DNA from: Candidatus Hydrogenedentota bacterium
Lineage (GTDB): Bacteria > Hydrogenedentota > Hydrogenedentia > Hydrogenedentales > CAITNO01
DNA: 6,108 bases
NCBI GenBank assembly: GCA_903822375.1
Contig: CAIJOU010000599.1
Span: 1 to 6,108 of the forward strand
Reading direction: 5' to 3'
Under the pieces are notes generated by a model, which saw nothing but the letters and a program-made list of their open reading frames with translations, ran no database searches and was not told the DNA's origin. The translations under genes and the position numbers were made by a program. Of the stretch, positions 1-6,108 are shown in pieces. Position 1 is the stretch's first letter; the number at the start of each line of letters is the position of its first letter.

Positions 1-57
1 ATGATCCGCCCCGCAGAAAAGCCAAACCGCAACGCGGTGGAAAGGAATGCCCGATGA
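1..57 (+). CDS. C-terminal tail of an upstream ORF (partial), overlapping the mannosidase start
   Basis: Reading from base 1, the frame stays open for 18 codons and stops at TGA 55-57. The stop shares an ATGA junction (54-57) with the start codon of the mannosidase gene. The visible tail is basic and Asn/Arg-rich (it ends in VERNAR) and carries no recognisable domain. The ATG at base 1 may be an internal methionine, because the window edge hides everything upstream. A four-base overlap of this kind is typical of translationally coupled operon genes, so the upstream gene probably belongs to the same transcript. The evidence is thin: 57 bases can stay open by chance, and the mannosidase frame is also open to the window edge. 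The function is unknown. Confidence 0.4.
   Translation: MIRPAEKPNRNAVERNAR
41..46 (+). promoter_or_regulatory. Ribosome binding site of the mannosidase gene
   Basis: The purine run AAAGGA lies 7 bases before the ATG at 54, a normal Shine-Dalgarno spacing. It supports initiation at 54 rather than at a start beyond the left edge, although the same frame is open upstream to base 3. The site lies inside the last codons of the upstream tail, as expected for coupled genes. Confidence 0.6.
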
Positions 58-2753
58 AAGCCTTTTATTGCGCCGGGACGCACTGGGACCGCGAATGGTA
101 TGAACCGTTCCAGGAATACCGCCGCTGGCTGGTGGAACTGATAGACGAGTTGATCGACCTGATGGAACAGGACCCGGACTACACCTGTTTTCATTTGGAC
201 GGACAGACCGTTGTGCTTGAGGACTATCTCGAAATCCGCCCTGAACGGCGGGAACAACTGCTCAAGTTGCTCAAGGAACGCCGCCTGCTCGCCGGGCCGT
301 GGTACAACCTGCCCGATGAATGGCTGATATCGGGCGAATCCTTTGTGCGCAACCTGATGCGGGGCATGCGTATCTGCAGGAACATGGGCTTCCCCCATCT
401 GGACTTCGCGTATACACCGGACCAGTTTGGCCACATCGCCGCGCTGCCGATGATCATGCGCGGGTTCGGGCTGAGCGCCGGCATCTGTTGGCGCGGCACG
501 CAGGACGAGACCTATCCCATGCATTTCACCTGGGTTGGCCCGGACGGCGGCAGACTGGCCTACCACAAGCTCACCGACAAGGGCAGCTATGCGCCGTTCC
601 AGTTCGCCGTGCGCGACCACCTGCGCGAGGATAATTACACCGACGAGAGCTACGCCAAGCATTTCGACCCCTATTTCGCCGAAGAGTCCGCACGCACCGT
701 GGCCCCCCTCCTGCTCATGCTGGACGCCATCGATCACACGCGGCCCGACCACGAAATGCCGAAGATTTTCAGGAAACTGAAAGAGTTGTACCCAACCATT
801 GAGTTCTGCTGGACCTCACTGGAGGAATACGGCCGCGAACTGGCCCAGCACGTGGACACACTGCCCGAGCGGCACGGTGAACTGCGCGAACCGGCGCGCG
901 ACCATCTGCGTGTCGGCCAGTATCTGATCGTGCATGTGATTTCGTCGCGCTACGACCTCAAGCAGCGAAACGACCACAGCCAGGCCCTGCTGGAGAAATG
1001 GATCGAGCCGATGCTGGTCTATGAGGCGATGGCCGGCGGCGCGCCCGTGCCGGGCTTCCTGGACAAAGCGTGGCAGTACCTGCTGCGCAACCATCCCCAC
1101 GATTCCATCTGCGGGTGCAGCCAGGACCAGATCCACCGGGACATGCTGTACCGCTTCGACCAGTGCGACCTCATCGCCGAAGGTTGCGCACGCCGCTCGA
1201 TGGCACGCATTGCCGGTGCGGCTGCAAGCTCGGAAGAGTGGCGGCGTTTCGTGGGAAAAACCTCCGGGCCCGACGACTGGAAACGCATCGCAGTCCACAA
1301 CCCCCTGCCACAACCCCGCAAGGGAGTGTTCGACCTGTGCCTGTTTTTCCCGTCCGACCATGGTGAGAAATCCGGCAAGGCATACATCGACAGCCTGGCC
1401 ACCGGCGAGCGCTACAACAAATTCCACCTGGTGCTGCCGGACGGAACGCATGCGCCGTACCAACACGTGCGCATTGAACGAAAGCAGGAGACGCCGCAGC
1501 GAATCGACGACATCGGACGCCCTACCTTCGGGTTCGGCGATCTCTACCATGTGGCGGTGGAACTGGAACTGCCGCCTGCGGGCTACACCACGCTGTGCGT
1601 GGAACCCTGCGATGCGGCCACCCGCACCTTCGGCAGCCTGATGACCGGGCCGCTGAGCGCAGCCAACGGCCTGATTGCCTTTGAACTGAAACCGGACGGG
1701 ACGGGACGTCTGACCAATCTCGCCGATGGGCGTATCTTTGACGGCCTGTTCTGCTATGAGGACGCCGGCGAATGCGGCGACGGGTGGACACGTGGCCAGC
1801 CCCTCAATGACATCGTCTACCGCGGACCCGGTGCGGCGGTCATGACGGGCATCGAAGAGGACGGTCCTTTACGGACCGTGTTCCGCGTGGAGCGCACGTT
1901 GAGCCTGCCCCGTGAACTGGACCAAAAGACGGGATACCGCTCAGCAGACCGGGTATCGGTCAAAGTGACCGACTTCATCACCGTGGCCAAACACAGTGAC
2001 GTACTGCACGTGCGCACTGAAGTGGACAACTGCGCCAAGGACCACCGTCTGCGGGTGCTCTTCCCCACCCACACACAAACCGACAGATCCTTCGCAGACA
2101 CCCCCTTTGCCATGGTGGAACGGGACATAGCCATTCCCCGCGAAACCGCCGAATGGCAGGAACGCATCCATCCGGAAAAGGCGTTTACGTCGGTTTGCGG
2201 TGTTCAGGATGCCGCTGGCGGTCTCGCGCTGTTGTGCCCGGAAGGTCTGCATGAATACGCCGTACTGGACACTTCTGAGCGGAGCTTGGCGTTAACCTTG
2301 TTCCGCTCCTTCCGAAAGACCGTCGCCCTGCCCCAAGAAGTGGATGGACAGTTACAGGGGCAATTATCTTTTAGTTACGCTTTGCATGCTTTTGTATCTG
2401 TGTTTGACACCGCTTATGCCTTGGGGGCGGTGTCGCAATTACAGACGCCCGTGCGCAGCCATGAAGTCCGCGAGGATAGTTCGCCGACCCATTCCTTCAT
2501 TCAGGTCGATCCCGGAGTAGCAGTCGTAACCGCGCTCAAGCCCGCTGAAGATGGACCGGGTGCAGTTATACGCTTCTGGAATCCGGGCGGGCGGGATACC
2601 GAAGCACGCTTCCGGCTGGACCGCCCGGTGGTTGAGGCATGCCTGTGCAATCTGAACGAAGAGATGCTGGAGCCACTAGCAGTAACTCCTGAAGGCGCCG
2701 TGGCGGTCAGTATCCCGGCAGGGGGATTGGCCACGGTTCGTTTCGCCTGGTAA
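54..2753 (+). CDS. GH38 alpha-mannosidase, MngB-like
   Basis: The protein is a retaining, metal-dependent alpha-mannosidase of glycoside hydrolase family 38. It removes alpha-linked mannose from glycans or small mannosides. Motifs seen in order: THWDREWY at residues 9-16, whose H10 and D12 match the metal-ligand pair of the family; LDGQTVVLEDY at 48-58; GPWYNLPDEWLISGES at 81-96; YTPDQFGH at 120-127, with D123 as the expected nucleophile and metal ligand; DAIDH at 224-228, where D227 is the best acid/base candidate (inferred); SSRYDLKQRN at 297-306; and NHPHDSICGCS at 346-356, with H349 as the likely last metal ligand. Probable layout: alpha/beta barrel to about 265, helical middle domain about 285-380, beta-sandwich domains about 410-899. 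The 899-residue length is close to E. coli MngB, which is just under 900. There is no signal peptide or membrane segment, so a cytoplasmic enzyme acting on imported substrate is likely. The start at 54 is supported by AAAGGA at 41-46 and by the HWDREWY motif lying near the N-terminus, as in relatives. The exact substrate (mannosylglycerate, N-glycan fragments or other mannosides) cannot be told from sequence, so no gene symbol is given. Confidence 0.95.
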   Translation: MKAFYCAGTHWDREWYEPFQEYRRWLVELIDELIDLMEQDPDYTCFHLDGQTVVLEDYLEIRPERREQLLKLLKERRLLAGPWYNLPDEWLISGESFVRNLMRGMRICRNMGFPHLDFAYTPDQFGHIAALPMIMRGFGLSAGICWRGTQDETYPMHFTWVGPDGGRLAYHKLTDKGSYAPFQFAVRDHLREDNYTDESYAKHFDPYFAEESARTVAPLLLMLDAIDHTRPDHEMPKIFRKLKELYPTIEFCWTSLEEYGRELAQHVDTLPERHGELREPARDHLRVGQYLIVHVISSRYDLKQRNDHSQALLEKWIEPMLVYEAMAGGAPVPGFLDKAWQYLLRNHPHDSICGCSQDQIHRDMLYRFDQCDLIAEGCARRSMARIAGAAASSEEWRRFVGKTSGPDDWKRIAVHNPLPQPRKGVFDLCLFFPSDHGEKSGKAYIDSLATGERYNKFHLVLPDGTHAPYQHVRIERKQETPQRIDDIGRPTFGFGDLYHVAVELELPPAGYTTLCVEPCDAATRTFGSLMTGPLSAANGLIAFELKPDGTGRLTNLADGRIFDGLFCYEDAGECGDGWTRGQPLNDIVYRGPGAAVMTGIEEDGPLRTVFRVERTLSLPRELDQKTGYRSADRVSVKVTDFITVAKHSDVLHVRTEVDNCAKDHRLRVLFPTHTQTDRSFADTPFAMVERDIAIPRETAEWQERIHPEKAFTSVCGVQDAAGGLALLCPEGLHEYAVLDTSERSLALTLFRSFRKTVALPQEVDGQLQGQLSFSYALHAFVSVFDTAYALGAVSQLQTPVRSHEVREDSSPTHSFIQVDPGVAVVTALKPAEDGPGAVIRFWNPGGRDTEARFRLDRPVVEACLCNLNEEMLEPLAVTPEGAVAVSIPAGGLATVRFAW

Positions 2754-2786
2754 AACGAGTAGCGATTATCTCGAGAGGCACCTTAC

Positions 2787-2810
2787 GACAAGGCCTGTTC
2801 TTGACAAGGC
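2787..2810. repeat. Short direct repeat GACAAGGC in the intergenic region
   Basis: The 8-base word GACAAGGC occurs at 2787-2794 and again at 2803-2810, so the copies are 16 bases apart, about one and a half helical turns. It lies between the mannosidase stop and the palindrome at 2815-2854. No function is assigned. It could be a chance repeat, part of the 3' untranslated regions, or a weak protein site. Confidence 0.3.
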
Positions 2811-2811
2811 T

Positions 2812-2864
2812 ATTCTGGCAGCCAGGACGTTTGAACAACGTGACTGGCTGCCAGTTACCAGAAT
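2812..2864. terminator. Probable bidirectional terminator hairpin between convergent genes
   Basis: CTGGCAGCCAG at 2815-2825 and CTGGCTGCCAG at 2844-2854 are perfect 11-bp inverted complements. Inside them, ACGTT at 2827-2831 can pair with AACGT at 2837-2841 around a TGAAC loop, after a small 1x2 internal bulge. An outer pairing, ATTCTGG 2812-2818 with CCAGAAT 2858-2864, competes with the base of the main stem. The hairpin sits 61 bp after the mannosidase stop and 19 bp past the stop codon of the opposite gene, which is where a shared terminator is expected. There is no immediate T-run on the lower (minus-sense) side. On the + side a TTTT occurs only at 2879-2882. It is therefore not a textbook intrinsic terminator, and it could instead protect 3' ends or stall polymerase with Rho. 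Confidence 0.6.
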
Positions 2865-2873
2865 CGTCTGCTA

Positions 2874-5800
2874 TTAGCTTTTCGTCATGTGTATCTGTAT
2901 AAGCTGCGGCCCGCCATTGCCATCAACCGAGAAACTGGCGGTGTAGTCCCCGGTGGCCAATGCGCTCCGGTCGACGGTCAGCTTTACGGCCATCGCACCG
3001 TTCGACCCCAGGGTGTCCCCCGTACTGTCCGCTGTGAGCCAGACTGGAAGGGGTAGGGTTGCCGGGTCGATAGACCATGTCATGTTGCCCACGCCGGTGT
3101 TTCGAATCGTCAGTGTCATTTCCGTGAGCGTGTCTCCAAAATCAAGCAGGTGTGGCGACACCGCCAGTCCAGGACCAAATCCGACCTTATAGCGCAAGAA
3201 ATAGGGTCCGTCGACGCCCCTAATACTCATTGTGCCGGGACGCTCCGCAGCACCATAGGCCCACTCTATGAGCAGAGTACCGCTGTATTCCCCCGGAGTG
3301 TCTGTCGCAGAGGGAATGGGAAGAACGGTGATTTCCCCGGGCTTTTCCGTGGAATCAACCCGCCCACCTTCAAGCGGACTCATTTTGAACGTGCCCAACT
3401 TGGTGTCGCTCACAAAGCGGCTGTCGGACTTCGGCACCCAATACAGTCTCACATCCGTCGGGGGGTGGGCGCCACCAAGGTTATAGGCGTTCAAAACGAA
3501 GGCCGCCTCACCGTCGGGCAGGTCCAGAATTCGATCGAATTCTATAGAGCCATCCATACGTGTGCTGATAAAGTCGGAAGTAAACGGAATGACGCCTTTT
3601 AGGGCCAATCGTGGCAACGAGGGGGCCCGGAAAGGTCTCTCGCCGACCGTGATGGTGTCGGGGCAGGTGAAGTACTTCCCGTCAAGTACCAAGCCAATGA
3701 CCGGGTCGAGCACGGCGAGCCGCACTTTGAAGGGATTGACTGCACCTGTCACGCGCACTTCGACCAACTCTCCGTAATCGCCATAACGAAACACATGACC
3801 CGCCGGGGCGTTGAAAGTGTATAGATTGGCGCCGGGATGCGTCTCTGCCCAGTCTGAGACCAGACCGCCGTTCTCCTGGGGTGTGGTGACCACCTCCCAA
3901 GTGACCGGGTCGGGACTGTCCACACTCAACTGGAGGGTCAACCGGTTGAGATTGCGGGGTGCATAGTCCATGTACACAAACACGGAGCTCACCCCGCCTG
4001 GGTTGATGCCTTCAGAGCGCATGCCGATCTGGCCCAGCCGCACATCATTGGCATACAAAGCCATGGGCACCGAATCAAAACCGACACCGGCGCTGACGGA
4101 GGGGTTGGTGTCGAGCACCTCGACCCGAGCCTCCAGTGAAACGCCTGGCCCCTCGTTGAGGGACGGATACGAAATGGAGACATGGGAACGCAGGTCGCGC
4201 GGCAGTGATTGCGCGGAGGCATTGCCCGGGTCGGTACGGGCCCATTGGAGCAGTTCCGACAACTGGGGCACGTCCACACCGTCCGTATTCTTTTTGGTCT
4301 GCGGCGAATAGTAGTGTCCGCCGGACGCCGTGGACAGTGTGATGAGTGTGTTGGCCTGCACTGACTGTCCCCAGCCGATGGGGAAGAAACGGACGCGCGA
4401 GGCTGCCAGAGCATCTCCAACGGGCGAGAGGTCGCCTGGCGGGGTGGTACGGCGCCCGTCGGTCACCGCAACCAGAATCGACTCATCGCTGGTGTCAAAC
4501 GGAATGAGGTTTGTCCTGCTGTCCAGACCGGACAGGGTCGCCACGCCGCCGAGCACCGCGGGCAAAAGCGTCGTGGCGCCGTTGTCCTGAACATCCATAT
4601 GGTTAATGCGGTATTCCAATACGTCCTTGTCACGAACGAAGGAATCGGAGGCAAACTGCAAATGCGCAAGGTCCGCGCCGTATATAATGCGCAGTTCCGT
4701 GTCCAGACCGTAGCGGCGCTCGTTGAAAACGGCCAGCGCTACGCGGTAGTGGGGCGGGAACTCCGCAAGCATTGGCGAAATGCACTGCACGTACAGCGCG
4801 TTCAGGGGGTCCCCCACGGCGGGCAGTTGACCGTCATCGACCAGTGCCTGGGCTGCGGCGCGCATACTGCCGGAGAAATCGAGCATAACGAGAACGTCAA
4901 AGCGCAGGTTCTCATCCTTCTTGACAAACACATTGGTTTCATTCAGGTCGATGGCCTGGGAGTCTTCGAGGAAACTGGCCAATACGTTGGGCACATTATA
5001 GAACGTGCGGGTGTCGTTGAAGTTGTCTTCAAGCGACGGAAATGAGCGGTAGGCCTGGTCGCGCAGAAGCACGTTCATGCGCACCAGCGAGGGTGGGCGC
5101 AGCTTTGGCGCGGCGGTTTCAATGGTGAGCTTGGCCACGTCCACCGAAACCTGCACCTCCACCGGGGCCACCGGAAGGGCGTCCTCGGGCACATCGACCG
5201 CCTCAATGATGAGTTTTGCAACGCCGCCCTCGCCGGTAATCCGAGACCGGTCAATCGCCACACTGATTCCCTTGTAATCCTTGGGCTGGCTCGGCGGCAT
5301 GCCGAGGCTGCGGCCGGTGACCGGCTCGGCAAAAAGCCAGTTGGGCTGGGACGAGGTAACCTTGAAATTGAGGTACTCACCCGCATCGCCAAAATTCGCC
5401 ACGGAGAACAGAGCGGTGTTCCCGAGCCGGCCAAAAGCGATGGTGTCGGTGCTTGTGCCGATAGTGATGGTATAGGGCACGCGAATCTGAACGTCGATGG
5501 GCAACAGCGGCCGTGACGGGTCGTTGGAGACCAGGGGCAGACGGAAAGTGGCACCGGCCCTGCTGAGCCCGGCACGGTCCACGGTTATGCGCACGGTCTG
5601 CTGCCGTCCCGGGTTTACCGTTCCCTGCTGCGGGGCAATCGAGACAATCCATCCGGGCAGCACCGTTCCCGGCGCGATGTTCCAGTTGAGCACGCCGTCA
5701 CCCGCGTTCTGAACGATGAAATCCTGCGTGTCCTCGGCGATATCGAGGCGCACGTAGGGCACGCCGAACGCGTCAACGCCCTCGCCGACAACACCGAACT

Positions 5801-6108
5801 GGGGCAGTTGCGGCGCGCTGGCGTGCACATGCACGGGCACCGCTGTGGTGGAATCGCCCGATGCGGCAACATTGAAGGTAAAGTCGAACACGAACTGACC
5901 GGCCGGTGCAAGGTTGCGGTTCACCCGCACGGTGACGGTATCGGTGGAGTCGCCGCTCACCGTGCCGGATGCCACGCCGGAGCCGTTCACGGGGGACAGC
6001 GACAGCCAGCTGGGGAACCCGGCGGTGTCTATGCTCCAGTTGATGGTGCCCAGACCGTCATTCCAAATACCCACGGTCGTCTCGGTGCGGGTCACGCCAA
6101 AATCCATG
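2874..6108 (-). CDS. Large vWA-domain protein with BACON/ASH-like modules (5' end outside window)
   Basis: The visible part is 1077 residues, numbered here from the methionine codon at 6107-6105. That methionine is almost certainly internal, because its MDFG context matches the LDFG strand of the C-terminal module and the true start lies past the right edge. Order of domains: three BACON/ASH-like beta-sandwich modules at about 1-98, 104-210 and 213-324; a linker about 325-400 with a short LEDSQAIDLNE strand; a vWA domain about 403-602; beta-rich segments of no recognised family about 640-975; and a fourth BACON/ASH-like module about 981-1074. The vWA MIDAS metal site looks complete: DFSGS 410-414, T512 in GATTL, and D550 in TDG. 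Only two cysteines are visible (C442, C815). No transmembrane segment or C-terminal sorting signal is visible, so any signal peptide or anchor must be at the hidden N-terminus. The likely role is a secreted or surface protein that binds a protein or glycan partner through the vWA face. No enzymatic domain is seen. The product name is secure at the domain level only. The gene converges with the mannosidase gene and is not part of its operon. Confidence 0.85.
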   Translation of the reverse strand, partial: MDFGVTRTETTVGIWNDGLGTINWSIDTAGFPSWLSLSPVNGSGVASGTVSGDSTDTVTVRVNRNLAPAGQFVFDFTFNVAASGDSTTAVPVHVHASAPQLPQFGVVGEGVDAFGVPYVRLDIAEDTQDFIVQNAGDGVLNWNIAPGTVLPGWIVSIAPQQGTVNPGRQQTVRITVDRAGLSRAGATFRLPLVSNDPSRPLLPIDVQIRVPYTITIGTSTDTIAFGRLGNTALFSVANFGDAGEYLNFKVTSSQPNWLFAEPVTGRSLGMPPSQPKDYKGISVAIDRSRITGEGGVAKLIIEAVDVPEDALPVAPVEVQVSVDVAKLTIETAAPKLRPPSLVRMNVLLRDQAYRSFPSLEDNFNDTRTFYNVPNVLASFLEDSQAIDLNETNVFVKKDENLRFDVLVMLDFSGSMRAAAQALVDDGQLPAVGDPLNALYVQCISPMLAEFPPHYRVALAVFNERRYGLDTELRIIYGADLAHLQFASDSFVRDKDVLEYRINHMDVQDNGATTLLPAVLGGVATLSGLDSRTNLIPFDTSDESILVAVTDGRRTTPPGDLSPVGDALAASRVRFFPIGWGQSVQANTLITLSTASGGHYYSPQTKKNTDGVDVPQLSELLQWARTDPGNASAQSLPRDLRSHVSISYPSLNEGPGVSLEARVEVLDTNPSVSAGVGFDSVPMALYANDVRLGQIGMRSEGINPGGVSSVFVYMDYAPRNLNRLTLQLSVDSPDPVTWEVVTTPQENGGLVSDWAETHPGANLYTFNAPAGHVFRYGDYGELVEVRVTGAVNPFKVRLAVLDPVIGLVLDGKYFTCPDTITVGERPFRAPSLPRLALKGVIPFTSDFISTRMDGSIEFDRILDLPDGEAAFVLNAYNLGGAHPPTDVRLYWVPKSDSRFVSDTKLGTFKMSPLEGGRVDSTEKPGEITVLPIPSATDTPGEYSGTLLIEWAYGAAERPGTMSIRGVDGPYFLRYKVGFGPGLAVSPHLLDFGDTLTEMTLTIRNTGVGNMTWSIDPATLPLPVWLTADSTGDTLGSNGAMAVKLTVDRSALATGDYTASFSVDGNGGPQLIQIHMTKS
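2886..3167 (-). repeat. C-terminal BACON/ASH-like module of the vWA protein
   Basis: Residues about 981-1074 read LAVSPHLLDFGDTLTEM, then IRNTGVGNMTWSID, LPVWLTADSTG and VKLTVDRSALATGDY. This is the clearest copy of the module type seen three times near the visible N-terminus. It closes the protein only three residues before the stop, without an anchor or sorting peptide. Its LDFG start lines up with the MDFG at the right edge of the window, which is the main argument that the methionine at 6107 is not the start codon. Confidence 0.75.
4302..4901 (-). other. von Willebrand factor A domain within the large protein
   Basis: Residues about 403-602 of the visible protein form a Rossmann-like vWA domain. 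FDVLVMLDFSGSM gives the first strand and the DxSxS metal motif (D410, S412, S414). YRVALAVFN at 454-462 is the second core strand. GATTL at 510-514 supplies the threonine ligand, and ILVAVTDGRR at 544-553 supplies D550. VRFFPIGWG at 572-580 and the closing ASGGHYYSP at 594-602 match the last strand and helix region of bacterial vWA domains. With all five MIDAS positions present, divalent-metal-dependent ligand binding is expected from family knowledge. Confidence 0.88.
5136..6107 (-). repeat. Three tandem BACON/ASH-like modules of the vWA protein
   Basis: These are protein-level repeats, diverged too far to show as DNA repeats by eye. Module 1 (residues 1-98) has NDGLGTINWSID, then FPSWLSLSP, then VTVRVNRNLAPAG. 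Module 2 (104-210) has NAGDGVLNWNI, LPGWIVSIAP, VRITVDRAGLSRAG and a closing SNDPSRP, a hallmark of ASH/choice-of-anchor-type modules. Module 3 (213-324) is more diverged, with NFGDAGEYLNFKV, QPNWLFAEP and ISVAIDRSRITGEGG. The shared order is a strand ending N-x-G, a W/F-x-I/V strand, a W followed by an aliphatic or aromatic residue, and a hydrophobic V-x-R/DR strand. More modules may lie beyond the right edge. In the known families these domains serve as spacers or as binding modules. Which of the two applies here is not visible. Confidence 0.7.

Noticed and set aside
816..1550. 244-codon open frame on the - strand inside the mannosidase gene
   Set aside because: It lies wholly antisense to a well-supported GH38 coding region with conserved motifs. 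Long antisense frames are common in G+C-rich genes, and the translation shows no recognisable domain.
1021..1641. 206-codon + strand open frame inside the mannosidase gene
   Set aside because: Its translation is low-complexity, rich in Ala, Arg, Thr, Ser and Pro, typical of an out-of-frame shadow of a G+C-rich gene. It overlaps the NHPHDS active-site region of the real frame.
2769..2776. 8-bp palindrome TCTCGAGA after the mannosidase stop
   Set aside because: It has no loop, no repeat partner and no T-run. An 8-bp perfect palindrome is readily expected by chance.
4599..5045. 148-codon + strand open frame antisense to the vWA domain
   Set aside because: The opposite strand encodes the intact MIDAS vWA domain with matching core strands. 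The antisense product has no recognisable motif.
6105..6107. ATG at 6107-6105 (- strand) as the true start of the vWA protein
   Set aside because: MDFG falls within the first strand of a BACON/ASH-like module equivalent to LDFG at residues 988-991. There is no signal peptide, and the upstream region is cut by the window edge, so it is an internal methionine.
1..6108. CRISPR array, tRNA/rRNA, insertion sequence or phage module
   Set aside because: No spaced direct repeats, transposase or integrase motifs, or structural RNA signatures were seen. Nearly all the sequence is accounted for by the two large genes.

Overview
This window holds two large convergent genes and very little else. On the + strand is a complete gene for an 899-residue glycoside hydrolase family 38 (GH38) alpha-mannosidase, followed by a 120-bp intergenic gap. 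On the - strand is the 3' part of a gene for a very large beta-sandwich and von Willebrand factor A (vWA) protein, whose start lies beyond the right edge. At the extreme left, a short in-frame tail overlaps the mannosidase start codon by an ATGA junction, so the mannosidase is probably the downstream member of an operon.

The base composition is G+C-rich, with mostly G/C-ending codons and Shine-Dalgarno-type initiation. This points to a free-living bacterium. An MngB-type cytoplasmic mannosidase beside a giant extracytoplasmic protein with BACON/ASH-like modules and a MIDAS-bearing vWA domain is a combination I associate with environmental glycan-degrading lineages such as Planctomycetota, Verrucomicrobiota, Lentisphaerota and Hydrogenedentota. 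That placement is inference from gene style, not a phylogenetic result.

Layout: 1-57, C-terminal tail of an upstream + strand ORF; 54-2753, GH38 alpha-mannosidase; 2754-2873, convergent intergenic region with a strong inverted repeat, probably a shared terminator; 2874-6108, the 3' part of the vWA gene on the - strand, with at least three BACON/ASH-like modules before the vWA domain, unassigned beta-rich segments after it, and a fourth similar module at the C-terminus.

The two genes converge, so they are not co-transcribed, and nothing in the sequence links their functions. The mannosidase has no signal peptide and probably acts in the cytoplasm on imported mannosides. The vWA protein looks like a surface or secreted binding protein. 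I do not see an undescribed multi-gene system here. The points most worth a second look are the modular architecture of the vWA protein, the A+T-rich codon patch inside the mannosidase gene, and the interrupted palindrome between the two genes.
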